A program made the position numbers and the translations under genes. From positions 1-42,022 of the forward strand of contig NZ_SJEW01000043.1 of NCBI RefSeq assembly GCF_005930475.1: a DNA stretch of 42,022 bases, in the 5' to 3' direction. Shown in pieces: positions 1 through 8,840 of this stretch (within the stretch, counting starts at the first letter, position 1; the number at the start of each line of letters is the position of its first letter). The stretch is from Modestobacter altitudinis (GTDB lineage: Bacteria > Actinomycetota > Actinomycetes > Mycobacteriales > Geodermatophilaceae). The notes beneath the pieces were generated by a model. The model saw only the letters and a program-made list of their open reading frames with translations. It did not search any database and was not told the origin of the DNA.

Positions 1-1
1 C

Positions 2-61
2 CCATGTCCCGTCCCACCCGCAGCGACCCCCTCCAGGGGCAGGAACAGGAGCACGCGATGA
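2..61 (+). CDS. possible 3' end of the preceding gene (hemC?), partial
   Basis: The second forward frame is open from the window edge to a TGA at 59-61, which overlaps the ATG of hemD in an ATGA arrangement like the other gene junctions here. The visible tail is low-complexity (Pro/Ala/Arg) and carries no diagnostic motif. In actinobacteria hemC (porphobilinogen deaminase) normally precedes hemD, so this could be its C-terminus, but only about 19 codons are visible and they could equally be non-coding. The identity is inferred from gene order alone. Confidence 0.25.
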   Translation, partial: PCPVPPAATPSRGRNRSTR

Positions 62-1623
62 CGCGCTCACGCAAGCAGAACGGCAACGGCAGGGGCACGG
101 TGGTCTTCGTCGGCGCCGGTCCCGGCGACCCGGAGCTCCTCACCGTCCGGGCCGGTGCCGCGATCGCCGGCGCCGACACCGTGCTGGCCGACCCGGACGT
201 CTCCGCCGCCGTCCTCGAGGCCCTGCGCACCGCGCACCCCGACCTCGAGCTGACCACGGTCAGCGGTGAGCCGACCGAGGTCGCCAAGGGCGCCGTCGCC
301 GCCGCCAAGACCGGCAGCGTCGTCGTCCGGCTGGTCGCCGGTGACCCCTTCACCAGCGACGCCGTGGTCAAGGAGGCGCTGGCGGTCACCCGCACCAGCG
401 TCGCCTTCGACGTCGTCCCCGGGGTCGCCGTCGGCACCGCCGTGCCCGCGTACGCCGGGGTGCCGCTGGGCGCGAGCTCCGTGCAGGCCGACCTGCGCGC
501 GGTCGACAGCACCGTCGACAGTGCCGGCCAGCTGGCCGCGCTGGCCGCCGCCGCCACCGGCACCGGCAGCCCGCTGGTGCTGCAGGCCACCGCCGAGCAG
601 CTGCCCACGACCGCCGCCGCGCTGGTGGAGGGCGGGCTGTCGGGCAGCACCCCGGTCGTCGTCACCACCGAGGGCACCGGCACCGCGCAGAAGAGCGTGG
701 CCGCCAAGCTCGCCGCGGTCGCCGAGAAGTCCGCGGGGCTGGACAGCCTCACCGGGCCGGTCGTCGTCACCGTCGGCGCGGCCGTCGACAAGCGCGCCAA
801 GCTCTCCTGGTGGGAGAGCCGCCCGCTGTTCGGCTGGCGGGTCCTGGTGCCCCGCACCAAGGAGCAGGCCGGCGACATGAGCGAGCGGCTGCGTGCCTAC
901 GGCGCCGTCCCGGTGGAGGTGCCGACCATCGCCGTCGAGCCGCCGCGCAGCCCGGCGCAGATGGACCGCGCGGTCAAGGGCCTGGTCACCGGCCGTTACG
1001 GCTGGATCGTGTTCACCTCCACCAACGCGGTGCGGGCGGTCCGGGAGAAGTTCACCGAGCTGGGCCTGGACGCGCGCGCCTTCGCCGGCGTCAAGGTCGC
1101 CTGCGTCGGCCAGCAGACCGCCGACGCGGTGCGCGAGTTCGGCATCGTGCCCGAGCTCGTGCCCACCGGTGACCAGTCCAGCGAGGGCCTGCTCGCTGAC
1201 TTCCCGCCCTACGACGACGTCTTCGACCCGATCGACCGGGTGCTGCTGCCCCGCGCCGACATCGCGACCGAGACCCTCGCCGCCGGCCTCAAGGAGCGCG
1301 GCTGGGAGATCGACGACGTGACCGCCTACCGCACCGTGCGCGCTGCGCCGCCGGCCGCCGCGGTCCGCGAGGCGATCAAGGGCGGTGGCTTCGACGCGGT
1401 GTGCTTCACCTCGTCGAGCACCGTGCGCAACCTCGTGGGCATCGCCGGCAAGCCGCACGCCCGCACCGTCGTCTCGGTGATCGGGCCGGCCACCGCGGCC
1501 AGCGCGACCGAGTTCGGCCTGCGGGTCGACGTCCAGCCCGAGGTCGCCGCCGTCGGTCCGCTGGTCGACGCGCTGGCCGAGTTCGCCCTGGCCCGCCGGG
1601 CCGAGGCGGGGGCCGAGAAGTGA
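58..1623 (+). CDS. hemD: uroporphyrinogen-III synthase with N-terminal tetrapyrrole methylase-like domain
   Basis: The 521-residue protein is a two-domain fusion typical of actinobacteria. Residues about 14-245 resemble the SAM-dependent uroporphyrinogen-III C-methyltransferase fold (GAGPGDPELLTVRAG near the N-terminus). Residues about 258-510 are a HemD domain (GWRVLVPRTKEQAGDMS, then VCFTSSSTVRNLVG), which closes hydroxymethylbilane to uroporphyrinogen III. The second methylase motif reads VRLVAGDPFTSDAVV instead of the usual GGDPFxFGRGGEE, so methyltransferase activity is doubtful; HemD activity is well supported. The start at 58 is chosen because AGGAG at 47-51 sits six bases upstream. 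An in-frame ATG at 4 is possible but lacks such a site. The 3' end overlaps hemB by four bases. The product acts in the cytosol. Confidence 0.93.
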   Translation: MTRSRKQNGNGRGTVVFVGAGPGDPELLTVRAGAAIAGADTVLADPDVSAAVLEALRTAHPDLELTTVSGEPTEVAKGAVAAAKTGSVVVRLVAGDPFTSDAVVKEALAVTRTSVAFDVVPGVAVGTAVPAYAGVPLGASSVQADLRAVDSTVDSAGQLAALAAAATGTGSPLVLQATAEQLPTTAAALVEGGLSGSTPVVVTTEGTGTAQKSVAAKLAAVAEKSAGLDSLTGPVVVTVGAAVDKRAKLSWWESRPLFGWRVLVPRTKEQAGDMSERLRAYGAVPVEVPTIAVEPPRSPAQMDRAVKGLVTGRYGWIVFTSTNAVRAVREKFTELGLDARAFAGVKVACVGQQTADAVREFGIVPELVPTGDQSSEGLLADFPPYDDVFDPIDRVLLPRADIATETLAAGLKERGWEIDDVTAYRTVRAAPPAAAVREAIKGGGFDAVCFTSSSTVRNLVGIAGKPHARTVVSVIGPATAASATEFGLRVDVQPEVAAVGPLVDALAEFALARRAEAGAEK

Positions 1624-2639
1624 CCAGCGGCCGGGGTGGTGCGGGCGGGGGAGGACAGGGCGCGACGCCGGGGTTCGCGCGGGGCCGCCGGCTCCGCTCG
1701 ACCCCGGCGATGCGGCGCTGGACGGCGCAGACCCGGCTCGCCCCGGCCGACCTCGTGCTGCCCGTCTTCGTCAAGGAGGGGCTGACCGACCCGCAGCCGA
1801 TCAGCTCCATGCCCGGCGTCGTGCAGCACTCGCTGGACTCGCTCCGCAAGGCCGCGCACGAGGCGGCCGAGGCCGGCATCAGCGGGCTCATGCTGTTCGG
1901 CGTCCCGAGCGAGAAGGACGCGGTCGGCTCGCAGGCCGACGCCGCCGACGGGATCGTCAACGTCGCCCTGCAGCAGCTGCGGGCCGACCTCGGCGACGAG
2001 CTGGTGCTGATGGCCGACCTGTGCCTGTGTGAGTACACCGACCACGGGCACTGCGGGATCGTCACCCCGGCCGGGGTCGTGGACAACGACCCGACGCTGG
2101 ACCGCTACGCCGCGGTCGCCATCGCGCAGGCCCAGGCCGGCGCCCATGTCATCGCCCCCAGCGGGATGATGGACGGCCAGGTCGCGGCGATCCGGGCCGG
2201 GCTGGACTCCAGCGCCCACACCGAGACGCCGATCCTGGCCTACGCCGCCAAGTACGCCTCGGGCTTCTACGGGCCGTTCCGCGAGGCGGCCGAGGGGGCG
2301 CCGCAGTTCGGCGACCGCTCGACCTACCAGATGGACCCGCCCAACGCCGACGAGGCGCTGCGCGAGGTGGCGCAGGACCTGGCCGAGGGCGCGGACGCGG
2401 TGATGGTCAAGCCGGCGCTGCCCTACCTGGACATCGTCGCGAAGGTCGCCGACGCCGTCGACGTCCCGGTCAGCGCGTACCAGGTCAGCGGCGAGTACGC
2501 GATGGTCGAGGCGGCCGCCGCGCACGGCTGGATCGACCGGCGGCGGGCCGTCCTGGAGACCCTGACGGCCATCCGCCGGGCCGGTGCCGGCTCGGTGCTG
2601 ACCTACTGGGCGGTCGAGGCCGCCCGCTGGCTGCAGTAG
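1620..2639 (+). CDS. hemB: delta-aminolevulinic acid dehydratase (porphobilinogen synthase)
   Basis: This 339-residue protein condenses two 5-aminolevulinate molecules to porphobilinogen, the first common step of tetrapyrrole synthesis. The two active-site lysines are visible at about K211 ([13 protein letters not shown]) and K264 ([14 protein letters not shown]). The triple-cysteine zinc motif [14 protein letters not shown] is intact, so a zinc-type enzyme is expected. The start is GTG at 1620, inside the stop of hemD (GTGA), which implies translational coupling. The first 15 residues are Gly-rich and not conserved. Earlier in-frame starts lie deep inside hemD and are not credible. A hairpin repeat follows two bases after the TAG stop. 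Confidence 0.95.
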   Translation: MTSGRGGAGGGGQGATPGFARGRRLRSTPAMRRWTAQTRLAPADLVLPVFVKEGLTDPQPISSMPGVVQHSLDSLRKAAHEAAEAGISGLMLFGVPSEKDAVGSQADAADGIVNVALQQLRADLGDELVLMADLCLCEYTDHGHCGIVTPAGVVDNDPTLDRYAAVAIAQAQAGAHVIAPSGMMDGQVAAIRAGLDSSAHTETPILAYAAKYASGFYGPFREAAEGAPQFGDRSTYQMDPPNADEALREVAQDLAEGADAVMVKPALPYLDIVAKVADAVDVPVSAYQVSGEYAMVEAAAAHGWIDRRRAVLETLTAIRRAGAGSVLTYWAVEAARWLQ

Positions 2640-2640
2640 A

Positions 2641-2700
2641 TGAAGGACCACCCTTCCCCCCACGCCTCGCACGCTCGGCGCGGGCACCTGAAGGGTGGCC
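2641..2700 (+). repeat. stop-adjacent bipartite hairpin repeat, copy 1 (after hemB)
   Basis: The outer arms CCACCCTTC (2648-2656) and GAAGGGTGG (2690-2698) pair perfectly over nine bases. The inner arms CCCACGCC (2659-2666) and GGCGCGGG (2677-2684) pair with one mismatch around the 10-base loop TCGCACGCTC. The element begins TGAAGGACC directly after the hemB stop and ends in GGCC, like four other copies in the window. There is no following T tract, so it is at best a non-classical terminator between hemB and hemL. Confidence 0.8.
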
Positions 2701-2749
2701 GTTCCATGGCGTCACCAGGGCACACAGACAGGCCTGGGAGAGTGGGACC

Positions 2750-4117
2750 GTGAGCGAGCCGTACCCGTACGAAGCGCCCGTGTCGGCGCAGCTGTTCGAC
2801 CGGGCGGGGCAGGTGACGCCAGGTGGGGTCAACTCGCCGGTGCGCGCCTTCCGCGCCGTGGGGGGCACCCCGCGCTTCATGGCGTCGGGATCCGGGGCCT
2901 GGCTGACCGACGTCGACGGGCGCCGCTACGTCGACCTCGTCGCCTCCTGGGGCCCGATGATCCTGGGCCACGCGCACCCCGAGGTGGTCGACGCCGTCAC
3001 CGCCGCCGCCCGCCGCGGCTTCACCTTCGGCACCCCGACGTCCGGGGAGGTCGACCTGGCCGAGGAGATCGCCGGCCGGGTCGCCCCGGTCGAGCGGGTC
3101 CGGCTGGTCAACTCCGGCACCGAGGCGGTGCTCTCCGCCGTCCGGCTCGCCCGGGGGTACACCGGCCGGCCGCTGATCGTGAAGTTCGCCGGCTGCTACC
3201 ACGGGCACGTCGACTCGCTGCTGGCCTCGGCCGGCTCCGGTGTCGCCACCCTCGGCCTGCCCGACACCCCGGGCGTCACCACCGGTGCCGCGGCCGACAC
3301 GATCGTCGTCCCCTACAACGACGTCGCTGCGGTCGAGCAGGTCTTCGCCGAGCGCGGCGACCAGATCGCCTGCCTGATCACCGAGGCATCGCCGGGCAAC
3401 ATGGGCGTCGTCCCCCCGCTGGACGGCTTCAACGGCCACCTGCGCCGGATCACCGCGGCGCACGGTGCGCTGCTCGTCGTCGACGAGGTGATGACCGGCT
3501 TCCGCGTCTCCCGGTCCGGGTGGTACGGGCTCGACCCCGTCGACGCCGACCTGTTCACCTTCGGCAAGGTGATGGGCGGCGGCATGCCCGCGGCGGCGTT
3601 CGGCGGCCGGGCCGACGTCATGGACCGGCTGGCGCCCTCCGGCCCGGTCTACCAGGCCGGCACGCTGGCCGGTAACCCGGTCGCGGTGGCCGCCGGGCTC
3701 ACCACGCTGCGGCTGTGCACCGACGAGGTCTACGCCCGCTGCGACGAGGTCGCGGTCACCCTGCGCGGGGCGGCCAGCGCGGCGCTGTTCGGGGCCGGCG
3801 TCCCGCACCGGGTGCAGCAGGCCGGCTCGATGTTCTCCGTCTTCTTCGTGCCCGACGAGCGCCAGGTGCGCGACTACGACGATGCCCGCACCCAGGACGT
3901 CGCCGCGCACACCGCCTTCTTCCACGCGATGCTCGCCCGCGGGGTCTACCTGCCGCCGTCGGCGTTCGAGGCGTGGTTCGTCAGCGCCGCGCTGGACGAC
4001 GACGCCGTCGACCACGTGCTCGCCGCGCTGCCCGCCGCCGCCGAGGCCGCCGCCGCCGCGCTCGGGAGCCGCGCGCCGTCGCCGGAGTCCTACGACGCCC
4101 AGGAGCTGCAGCCGTGA
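2750..4117 (+). CDS. hemL: glutamate-1-semialdehyde 2,1-aminomutase
   Basis: This 455-residue PLP enzyme of aminotransferase class III moves the amino group of glutamate-1-semialdehyde to form 5-aminolevulinate in the C5 pathway. Visible family features are [10 protein letters not shown] near the N-terminus, [26 protein letters not shown], the cofactor aspartate in [10 protein letters not shown], and the Schiff-base lysine at about K273 in [16 protein letters not shown]. The start is GTG at 2750, preceded by GGGAG. It is the first gene of a tightly overlapped run through ccsB (8761), so 5-aminolevulinate supply and cytochrome c maturation are probably co-transcribed. It is separated from hemB by repeat copy 1. 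Confidence 0.96.
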   Translation: MSEPYPYEAPVSAQLFDRAGQVTPGGVNSPVRAFRAVGGTPRFMASGSGAWLTDVDGRRYVDLVASWGPMILGHAHPEVVDAVTAAARRGFTFGTPTSGEVDLAEEIAGRVAPVERVRLVNSGTEAVLSAVRLARGYTGRPLIVKFAGCYHGHVDSLLASAGSGVATLGLPDTPGVTTGAAADTIVVPYNDVAAVEQVFAERGDQIACLITEASPGNMGVVPPLDGFNGHLRRITAAHGALLVVDEVMTGFRVSRSGWYGLDPVDADLFTFGKVMGGGMPAAAFGGRADVMDRLAPSGPVYQAGTLAGNPVAVAAGLTTLRLCTDEVYARCDEVAVTLRGAASAALFGAGVPHRVQQAGSMFSVFFVPDERQVRDYDDARTQDVAAHTAFFHAMLARGVYLPPSAFEAWFVSAALDDDAVDHVLAALPAAAEAAAAALGSRAPSPESYDAQELQP

Positions 4118-4782
4118 GCGCCCCCCAGGGCCATGGTGGCCACCATGGCCCCCGTCGTACCGTCGTCCACCTGATGCGGCACGGCGAGGTGTTCAACCCC
4201 GCCGGCGTCCTCTACGGGCGGCTGCCCGGCTACCGGCTGTCCGACGCCGGTGAGGGCATGGCCCGCACCGCCGCGGCCTGGTTCGCCGCGCGCGACGTCA
4301 CGCACCTGGTGGCCAGCCCGCTGGAGCGGGCCCAGCAGACGGCCCGGCCGATCGCCGACACCCTCGGCCTGGAGATCGCCACCGACGAGCGGCTGATCGA
4401 GGCCGGCAACGACTTCGAGGGCAAGACCTTCGGCGTCGGCGACGGGTCGATGAAGCACCCGGAGAACTGGTGGCGGCTGCGGAACCCGTGGAAGCCCTCA
4501 TGGGGCGAGCCGTACCGCGAGATCGCCGCCCGGATGCTCGGCGCGGTCGCCACCGCCCGGGACGCCGCCCGCGGCCACGAGGCCGTCTGCGTGAGCCACC
4601 AGCTGCCGATCTGGACCGTGCGGCTGCACCTGGAGGGCCGCAGCTACCTGCACGACCCGCGCAAACGCGAGTGCGGGCTGGCCAGCGTCACCTCGCTGGT
4701 CTACGACGACGACCGGCTGGTGCGGCTGGAGTACGCCGAGCCGGCCGGCGCCACCGACCCGGACGCGGTGCCCGGTGCGTAG
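4114..4782 (+). CDS. histidine phosphatase family protein (phosphoglycerate mutase-like)
   Basis: This 222-residue protein belongs to the histidine phosphatase superfamily. The phospho-acceptor histidine is H23 in LMRHGE. The second motif [11 protein letters not shown], the acidic [10 protein letters not shown] and the C-terminal [17 protein letters not shown] are present. The substrate cannot be read from sequence; a gpm-like gene at the same place in Mycobacterium tuberculosis (between hemL and the thioredoxin-like gene) shows the position is conserved. The start is GTG at 4114 overlapping the hemL stop by four bases. No start codon lies between it and the catalytic motif other than the ATG inside the motif. 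Residues 6-13 (GHGGHHGP) are encoded by a 24-bp perfect palindrome and lie outside the conserved domain. Confidence 0.88.
   Translation: MSAPQGHGGHHGPRRTVVHLMRHGEVFNPAGVLYGRLPGYRLSDAGEGMARTAAAWFAARDVTHLVASPLERAQQTARPIADTLGLEIATDERLIEAGNDFEGKTFGVGDGSMKHPENWWRLRNPWKPSWGEPYREIAARMLGAVATARDAARGHEAVCVSHQLPIWTVRLHLEGRSYLHDPRKRECGLASVTSLVYDDDRLVRLEYAEPAGATDPDAVPGA
4128..4151. repeat. 24-bp perfect palindrome
   Basis: Positions 4128-4151 are identical to their own reverse complement. The centre is CCATGGTGGCCACCATGG, flanked by GGG and CCC. It lies in the first codons of the histidine phosphatase gene. A related near-palindrome with the same frame is at 21579-21600. Confidence 0.9.
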
Positions 4783-5362
4783 GAGCTCGGTCCGGGACTC
4801 CGTGGTCCTGCTGGTGGCCGCCGCGGCGCTGGCCGGCTGCACCAGCGGCGAGGGCAGCTCGGTCGACGTCAACAACGGCGGGGAGTTCCGCTTCGTCGCC
4901 GGGACGACGGCCGGCGAGGTGATCCCGGTGGCCGAGCGCGCCGGCGCGCCCGAGTTCACCGGCACGCTGCTGGGCGGCGCCGAGTTCTCCTCGACCGACC
5001 TGGCAGGGGACGTTGCGGTGCTCAACTTCTGGGGTTCCTGGTGCGCGCCGTGCCGGGTGGAGACCCCGGAGTTCCAGGAGGTCTACACCGAGGTCGCCGA
5101 CTCCGGCGTGCAGTTCCTCGGGCTCAACGTGAAGGACCAGGAGCAGTTCGCCCAGGCGTTCGTCGACAGCAAGGGCATCACCTTCCCGTCGCTGTTCGAC
5201 CCCAAGGGCCAGGTCGCCCTGGCCTTCCGGGACTACCCGGCCAGCGCCATCCCGTCCACCATCGTGCTGGACCGGGAGAGCCGGGTGGCCGCGGTGTACA
5301 CCGGTGAGGTGCGGCAGGACGACCTGCGCACGGTGCTGGCCGAGCTGACCGGGGAGGCGTGA
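4775..5362 (+). CDS. resA: TlpA/ResA-like thiol-disulfide lipoprotein
   Basis: This 195-residue exported thioredoxin-fold protein probably keeps apocytochrome c haem-binding cysteines reduced outside the membrane. Residues 1-22 form a lipoprotein signal peptide with the lipobox LAGC (lipidated C22). The redox motif WCAPC is at about 89-93 in LNFWGSWCAPCRVETPEF, and the cis-proline loop is seen in YPASAIPSTIVLD. The start is GTG at 4775, overlapping the previous gene by eight bases. It is followed by ccdA, which would feed it electrons, then resB and ccsB, so the context is System II cytochrome c biogenesis. The symbol is assigned by role and position; the family has many paralogues. Confidence 0.88.
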   Translation: MRRSSVRDSVVLLVAAAALAGCTSGEGSSVDVNNGGEFRFVAGTTAGEVIPVAERAGAPEFTGTLLGGAEFSSTDLAGDVAVLNFWGSWCAPCRVETPEFQEVYTEVADSGVQFLGLNVKDQEQFAQAFVDSKGITFPSLFDPKGQVALAFRDYPASAIPSTIVLDRESRVAAVYTGEVRQDDLRTVLAELTGEA

Positions 5363-5364
5363 GC

Positions 5365-6183
5365 ATGGCCGAGGGGGTGACCGACCTCGTCACCGACGGG
5401 CCGCTGCTGGTCGCCGCCGCCGTCGCTGCGCTGGCCGGCCTGATCAGCTTCGCCTCGCCCTGCGTGCTGCCGCTGGTGCCCGGTTACCTCTCCTACGTGA
5501 CCGGGCTGGTCGGCACCGGCGCCCGCACGTCGTCCCCCGCGCCGGCCGGCACGGGGCAGGTCGCCACGGCGGTCCGCACCGACGAGCGGCCCAGCCGCGG
5601 CCGGATGGTCGCCGGCGCGCTGCTGTTCGTGCTCGGGTTCACGCTGGTCTTCGTCACCATCAGCACCGCCGTGGGCGGGCTGGGCCGGCTGCTGCTGCAG
5701 CACAACGACGCCATCACCCGGGTGCTGGGCGTGGTCACCATCGTCGTCGGGCTGGGCTTCCTGGGCTGGCTGCCGCTGCTGCAGCGCACCGCCCGGCTCA
5801 GTGCCCGCCCCGCGGTCGGGCTGGCCGGCGCGCCGCTGCTGGGCGTCGTCTTCGGGCTGGGCTGGACCCCGTGCCTGGGCCCGACGCTGTCGGCGGTCAA
5901 CTCGCTGGCCTTCACCGAGGCCAACCCCGGCCGGGGCGCGTTCCTCGGCGTCGCCTACTGCCTCGGGCTGGGCGTGCCGTTCGTGCTGGTCGCGCTGGGC
6001 GCCCGCTGGGCCGTGGGGGCGACGTCGTTCCTGCGCACCCACGCGCGCACCGTGACCCGGGTCGGCGGCGTCGTCCTGATCGGGGTGGGGCTGATGCTGG
6101 TGACCGGCGCCTGGACCGAGCTGATGCAGTGGCTGCGGGGCTGGCTGGCCGCGACCGGACTCGGGGAAGGGGCCCCGCTGTGA
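5365..6183 (+). CDS. ccdA: cytochrome c biogenesis protein CcdA (DsbD transmembrane family)
   Basis: This integral membrane protein of about 272 residues and six predicted helices carries electrons from cytosolic thioredoxin to the extracytoplasmic TlpA/ResA protein. The two redox cysteines are C33 in FASPCVLPLVPGY and C170 in GLGWTPCLGPTLS, both in the family's usual contexts. I place the start at ATG 5365 because GGGGAGG (5351-5357) is seven bases upstream. The GTG at 5359, which would overlap the previous stop, is only one base from that site. A cytoplasmic loop of roughly 30 residues (about 52-80, Ala/Thr/Arg-rich) separates the first two helices. It overlaps resB by four bases. Confidence 0.93.
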   Translation: MAEGVTDLVTDGPLLVAAAVAALAGLISFASPCVLPLVPGYLSYVTGLVGTGARTSSPAPAGTGQVATAVRTDERPSRGRMVAGALLFVLGFTLVFVTISTAVGGLGRLLLQHNDAITRVLGVVTIVVGLGFLGWLPLLQRTARLSARPAVGLAGAPLLGVVFGLGWTPCLGPTLSAVNSLAFTEANPGRGAFLGVAYCLGLGVPFVLVALGARWAVGATSFLRTHARTVTRVGGVVLIGVGLMLVTGAWTELMQWLRGWLAATGLGEGAPL

Positions 6184-7814
6184 CGGCGACGGCCCCGCCG
6201 CGGCCGGCAGCGCCGCAGGTCCCGCCGTCCCGGCCGTCCGCGGGCCGCCGGGTGCTCAACCGGCTGCTGCGCTGGTGGCGGCAGCTCACCGCCATGCGCA
6301 CCGCGCTGGTGCTGCTGTTCCTGCTGGCGGTGGCCGCGATCCCGGGATCGCTGCTGCCGCAGCGGTCGCTGTCGCAGAACAACGTCAACCAGTACCTCGT
6401 CGACCACCCGACGCTCGCGCCGTGGCTGGACCGGCTGTACCTGTTCGACGTCTTCAGCTCGCCGTGGTTCGCCGCGATCTACCTGCTGCTGTTCATCTCG
6501 CTGATCGGCTGCGTCGTGCCGCGGGCGATCGAGCACGCGCGGTCGCTGTTCGCGCCGCCGCCGACCGCGCCGCGGCACCTGCTCCGGCTGCCGGAGAACA
6601 CCGAGCTGCCGGCCCCGCTGGACGGTCCGGCCGCGCTCGACGTGGTCGAGGAGGAGCTGCGGGTCCGCCGCTTCCGGGTGGTCCGCCGCGACGGCCGGTC
6701 GGGTCCGGAGCTGTCGGCGGAGAAGGGCTACCTGCGGGAGACCGGCAACGTGCTCTTCCACTTCTCGCTGCTGGCGCTGCTGCTCGGGCTGGCCGCCGGG
6801 AAGATGTGGGGCTACGAGGGCAGCATCCTGGTCACCGAGGGTCAGGGCTTCTGCAACTCGTTCCAGCAGTACGACACCTACTCGGCCGGCCCGCTGGTCG
6901 ACAGCGGCGACCTCGCACCGCTGTGCGTGGACCTCACCGAGTTCCAGGCCCAGTACGAGGACGACCTGACCGCGGCGTCCTACACCGCCGACATCGACTA
7001 CCAGCTCGACGGCGCCGCCGGGCCGCCGACCACGATCGGGGTCAACGACCCGCTGCGCATCGACGGCGACCGGGTCTACGTCACCGGGCACGGCTACAGC
7101 CCCGAGTTCAGCATCACGCTCCCGGACGGGACGGCGTTCACCGACCTGTCCGCGCCGTTCCTCCCGGCCGACCAGGGCACCATGGCCAGCCAGGGCGTGC
7201 TCAAGGTCCCCGACCTGGGCGCCGGCGACACCGACCAGCTGGCCATCGAGGGCTTCTTCGCGCCGACCGGCGCGCTGCAGGGCGGGGTGCTGACCTCGGT
7301 GGACCCGCGGCCACTGGACCCGCAGGTCGCGGTCGTGGTCTACACCGGCTACCTGGGCCTGGACTCCGGGCTCCCGCAGTCGGTCTACTCCCTGGACCAG
7401 ACCCAGATCGACCGCGGTCTGCTCACCGAGCAGGGCCGGGCGAACCTGGCGGCCGGGGAGTCGCTGACGCTGGCCGACGGGACCGTGGTGACCTTCAGCG
7501 GCGTCAAGGAGTTCGCCGCGCTGCAGGTGTCCCACGACCCCGGCCAGCTGTGGGTGCTCGGGGCGGCGATGGCGGTCCTGGCCGGGCTGCTCGGCATGCT
7601 GCTGGTCCGCCGCGAGCGGGTGTTCGCCCGCGCCGCCCCGGCCGCTGACGGCGGGGGTACCGTGCTGTCGATCGGCTCGTTGACCCGCGGCAGCGCCGAC
7701 ACCGGGCCCCGGTTCACGGCGCTGACCGACGCCGTCCAGGCGGCGCTCAGCGCGCGCAGCGCAGCGGCCCCGGCCGCCGCACCGTCACTCTCCGAGGAGG
7801 CACCGCCGTCGTGA
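6180..7814 (+). CDS. resB: cytochrome c biogenesis protein ResB (Ccs1)
   Basis: This 544-residue membrane protein is the ResB half of the System II haem lyase and haem exporter. Near the N-terminus are the charged LLRWWRQLTAMRTALVLLFLL segment and AAIPGSLLPQRS, then further helices (FAAIYLLLFISLIGCVVPR and FHFSLLALLLGLAAG). A large extracytoplasmic domain spans about residues 225-455, and a last helix (VLGAAMAVLAGLLGMLLVRR) precedes a cytoplasmic tail of about 75 residues. The start GTG at 6180 overlaps the ccdA stop. In the family the large outer domain is thought to hold the apocytochrome. The Ala/Pro/Ser-rich ends look disordered. Confidence 0.93.
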   Translation: MTATAPPRPAAPQVPPSRPSAGRRVLNRLLRWWRQLTAMRTALVLLFLLAVAAIPGSLLPQRSLSQNNVNQYLVDHPTLAPWLDRLYLFDVFSSPWFAAIYLLLFISLIGCVVPRAIEHARSLFAPPPTAPRHLLRLPENTELPAPLDGPAALDVVEEELRVRRFRVVRRDGRSGPELSAEKGYLRETGNVLFHFSLLALLLGLAAGKMWGYEGSILVTEGQGFCNSFQQYDTYSAGPLVDSGDLAPLCVDLTEFQAQYEDDLTAASYTADIDYQLDGAAGPPTTIGVNDPLRIDGDRVYVTGHGYSPEFSITLPDGTAFTDLSAPFLPADQGTMASQGVLKVPDLGAGDTDQLAIEGFFAPTGALQGGVLTSVDPRPLDPQVAVVVYTGYLGLDSGLPQSVYSLDQTQIDRGLLTEQGRANLAAGESLTLADGTVVTFSGVKEFAALQVSHDPGQLWVLGAAMAVLAGLLGMLLVRRERVFARAAPAADGGGTVLSIGSLTRGSADTGPRFTALTDAVQAALSARSAAAPAAAPSLSEEAPPS

Positions 7815-8761
7815 TCGACGAGTCGCTCGCCAGGTTGTCCGACACGTTCTTCACGATCACGGTCGTGGTCTACTCGCTGGCCGTGGTGGCCTTCTGCGCC
7901 GAGCTGGCCTTCGGCCGCCCGGCGCGCGCCCAGCAGCTGGTCGCCGCAGGCGGCGACCGACTGCCCGCCGCCCCGTCCACCGAGGAGCCCGCCCGCGCGC
8001 GCCGGCTGGGCTCGCTGGCCATGCTGCTGACCGTCCTGGGGCTGCTCACCCACGCCGCCGTCGTGGTGACCCGCGGGATGGCCGCGGACCGGCTGCCCTG
8101 GGGCAACATGTACGAGTTCACGACCGTCGTCGTGCTCGTCGCGGTGCTGGCGTACACGCTGCTGGCGGTGCGGGCCCCCGAGCTGCGGCACATCGGGGTC
8201 TTCATCATGGGCCCGGTCGTGGTGGCGATGGCGCTCATCCGGCTGGTCCTCTACGTCCAGGCCGGCCCGCTGGTGGCCGCCCTGCGGTCGTGGTGGCTCG
8301 CGGTGCACGTGACGACGGCGACGCTCGGGTTCGGCATCTTCTTCGTCAGCGGCATCGTCAGCGTGCTGTACCTGGTGAAGAGCCGCCGCGAGGAGCGGGC
8401 CGTCGCCGGTGCGGTGCCCGGCCCCTCGCTGCTGGACCGACTGCCGTCCGCGGCCGCCCTGGACCGCACGGCCCACCGCACGGCGGTCTTCGGCTTCCCG
8501 ATCTGGACCTTCGCGGTCATCGCCGGGGCCATCTGGGCGGAGAGCGCCTGGGGCCGGTTCTGGGGCTGGGACCCCAAGGAGACCTGGGCGTTCATCGCCT
8601 GGGTCGTCTACGCCGCCTACCTGCACGCCCGGACGACGTCCGGCTGGCGTGGCCGCCCGTCCGCGTGGGTCAACGTGGTGGGGCTCGCGGTGATGGTCTT
8701 CAACCTGCTGTACGTCAACTTCGTCTCCACCGGGCTGCACAGCTACGCCGGGGTCAGCTGA
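7811..8761 (+). CDS. ccsB: cytochrome c biogenesis protein CcsB (CcsA/ResC haem-handling family)
   Basis: This 316-residue polytopic protein partners ResB to present haem to apocytochrome c. The diagnostic tryptophan-rich WWD-type motif WGWDPKETWAFIAWVVYAAY begins at about residue 251. Histidines in WLAVHVTTATLGFG, AYLHARTTSGW and the C-terminal LHSYAGVS fit the family's haem-ligating positions. About eight helices are predicted. The start GTG at 7811 overlaps the resB stop (GTGA). It is the last gene of the hemL-ccs run: its TGA is immediately followed by hairpin repeat copy 2, a probable transcript end. Confidence 0.95.
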   Translation: MIDESLARLSDTFFTITVVVYSLAVVAFCAELAFGRPARAQQLVAAGGDRLPAAPSTEEPARARRLGSLAMLLTVLGLLTHAAVVVTRGMAADRLPWGNMYEFTTVVVLVAVLAYTLLAVRAPELRHIGVFIMGPVVVAMALIRLVLYVQAGPLVAALRSWWLAVHVTTATLGFGIFFVSGIVSVLYLVKSRREERAVAGAVPGPSLLDRLPSAAALDRTAHRTAVFGFPIWTFAVIAGAIWAESAWGRFWGWDPKETWAFIAWVVYAAYLHARTTSGWRGRPSAWVNVVGLAVMVFNLLYVNFVSTGLHSYAGVS

Positions 8762-8820
8762 GGAAGGACCCCGCTGCCCCCCGCCACACGCAAGCTCGCG
8801 GCGGGACCCTGCAGCGGGGC
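8761..8820 (+). repeat. stop-adjacent bipartite hairpin repeat, copy 2 (after ccsB)
   Basis: The outer arms CCCCGCTGC (8769-8777) and GCAGCGGGG (8811-8819) pair perfectly over nine bases. The inner arms CCCGCC (8780-8785) and GGCGGG (8800-8805) enclose a 14-base loop containing CGCAAGCTC. The element begins at the last base of the ccsB stop with AGGAAGGACC, as copy 4 does after the polyprenyl synthase. It probably marks the end of the hemL-ccsB transcript. Confidence 0.8.
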
Positions 8821-8840
8821 CGACATGGGATCCTGGGCGC

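Noticed and set aside
4-57. Earlier hemD start at ATG 4
   Set aside because: It lacks a ribosome site, while ATG 58 has AGGAG six bases upstream and begins at the conserved N-terminus; the upstream bases may belong to the previous gene.
2641-2749. Classical rho-independent terminator after hemB
   Set aside because: The hairpin is clear but no T tract follows, so I report it as a repeat and not a standard terminator.
5359-5361. GTG start for ccdA overlapping the previous stop
   Set aside because: It is only one base from GGGGAGG; ATG 5365 has ideal seven-base spacing. The protein differs by two residues only.
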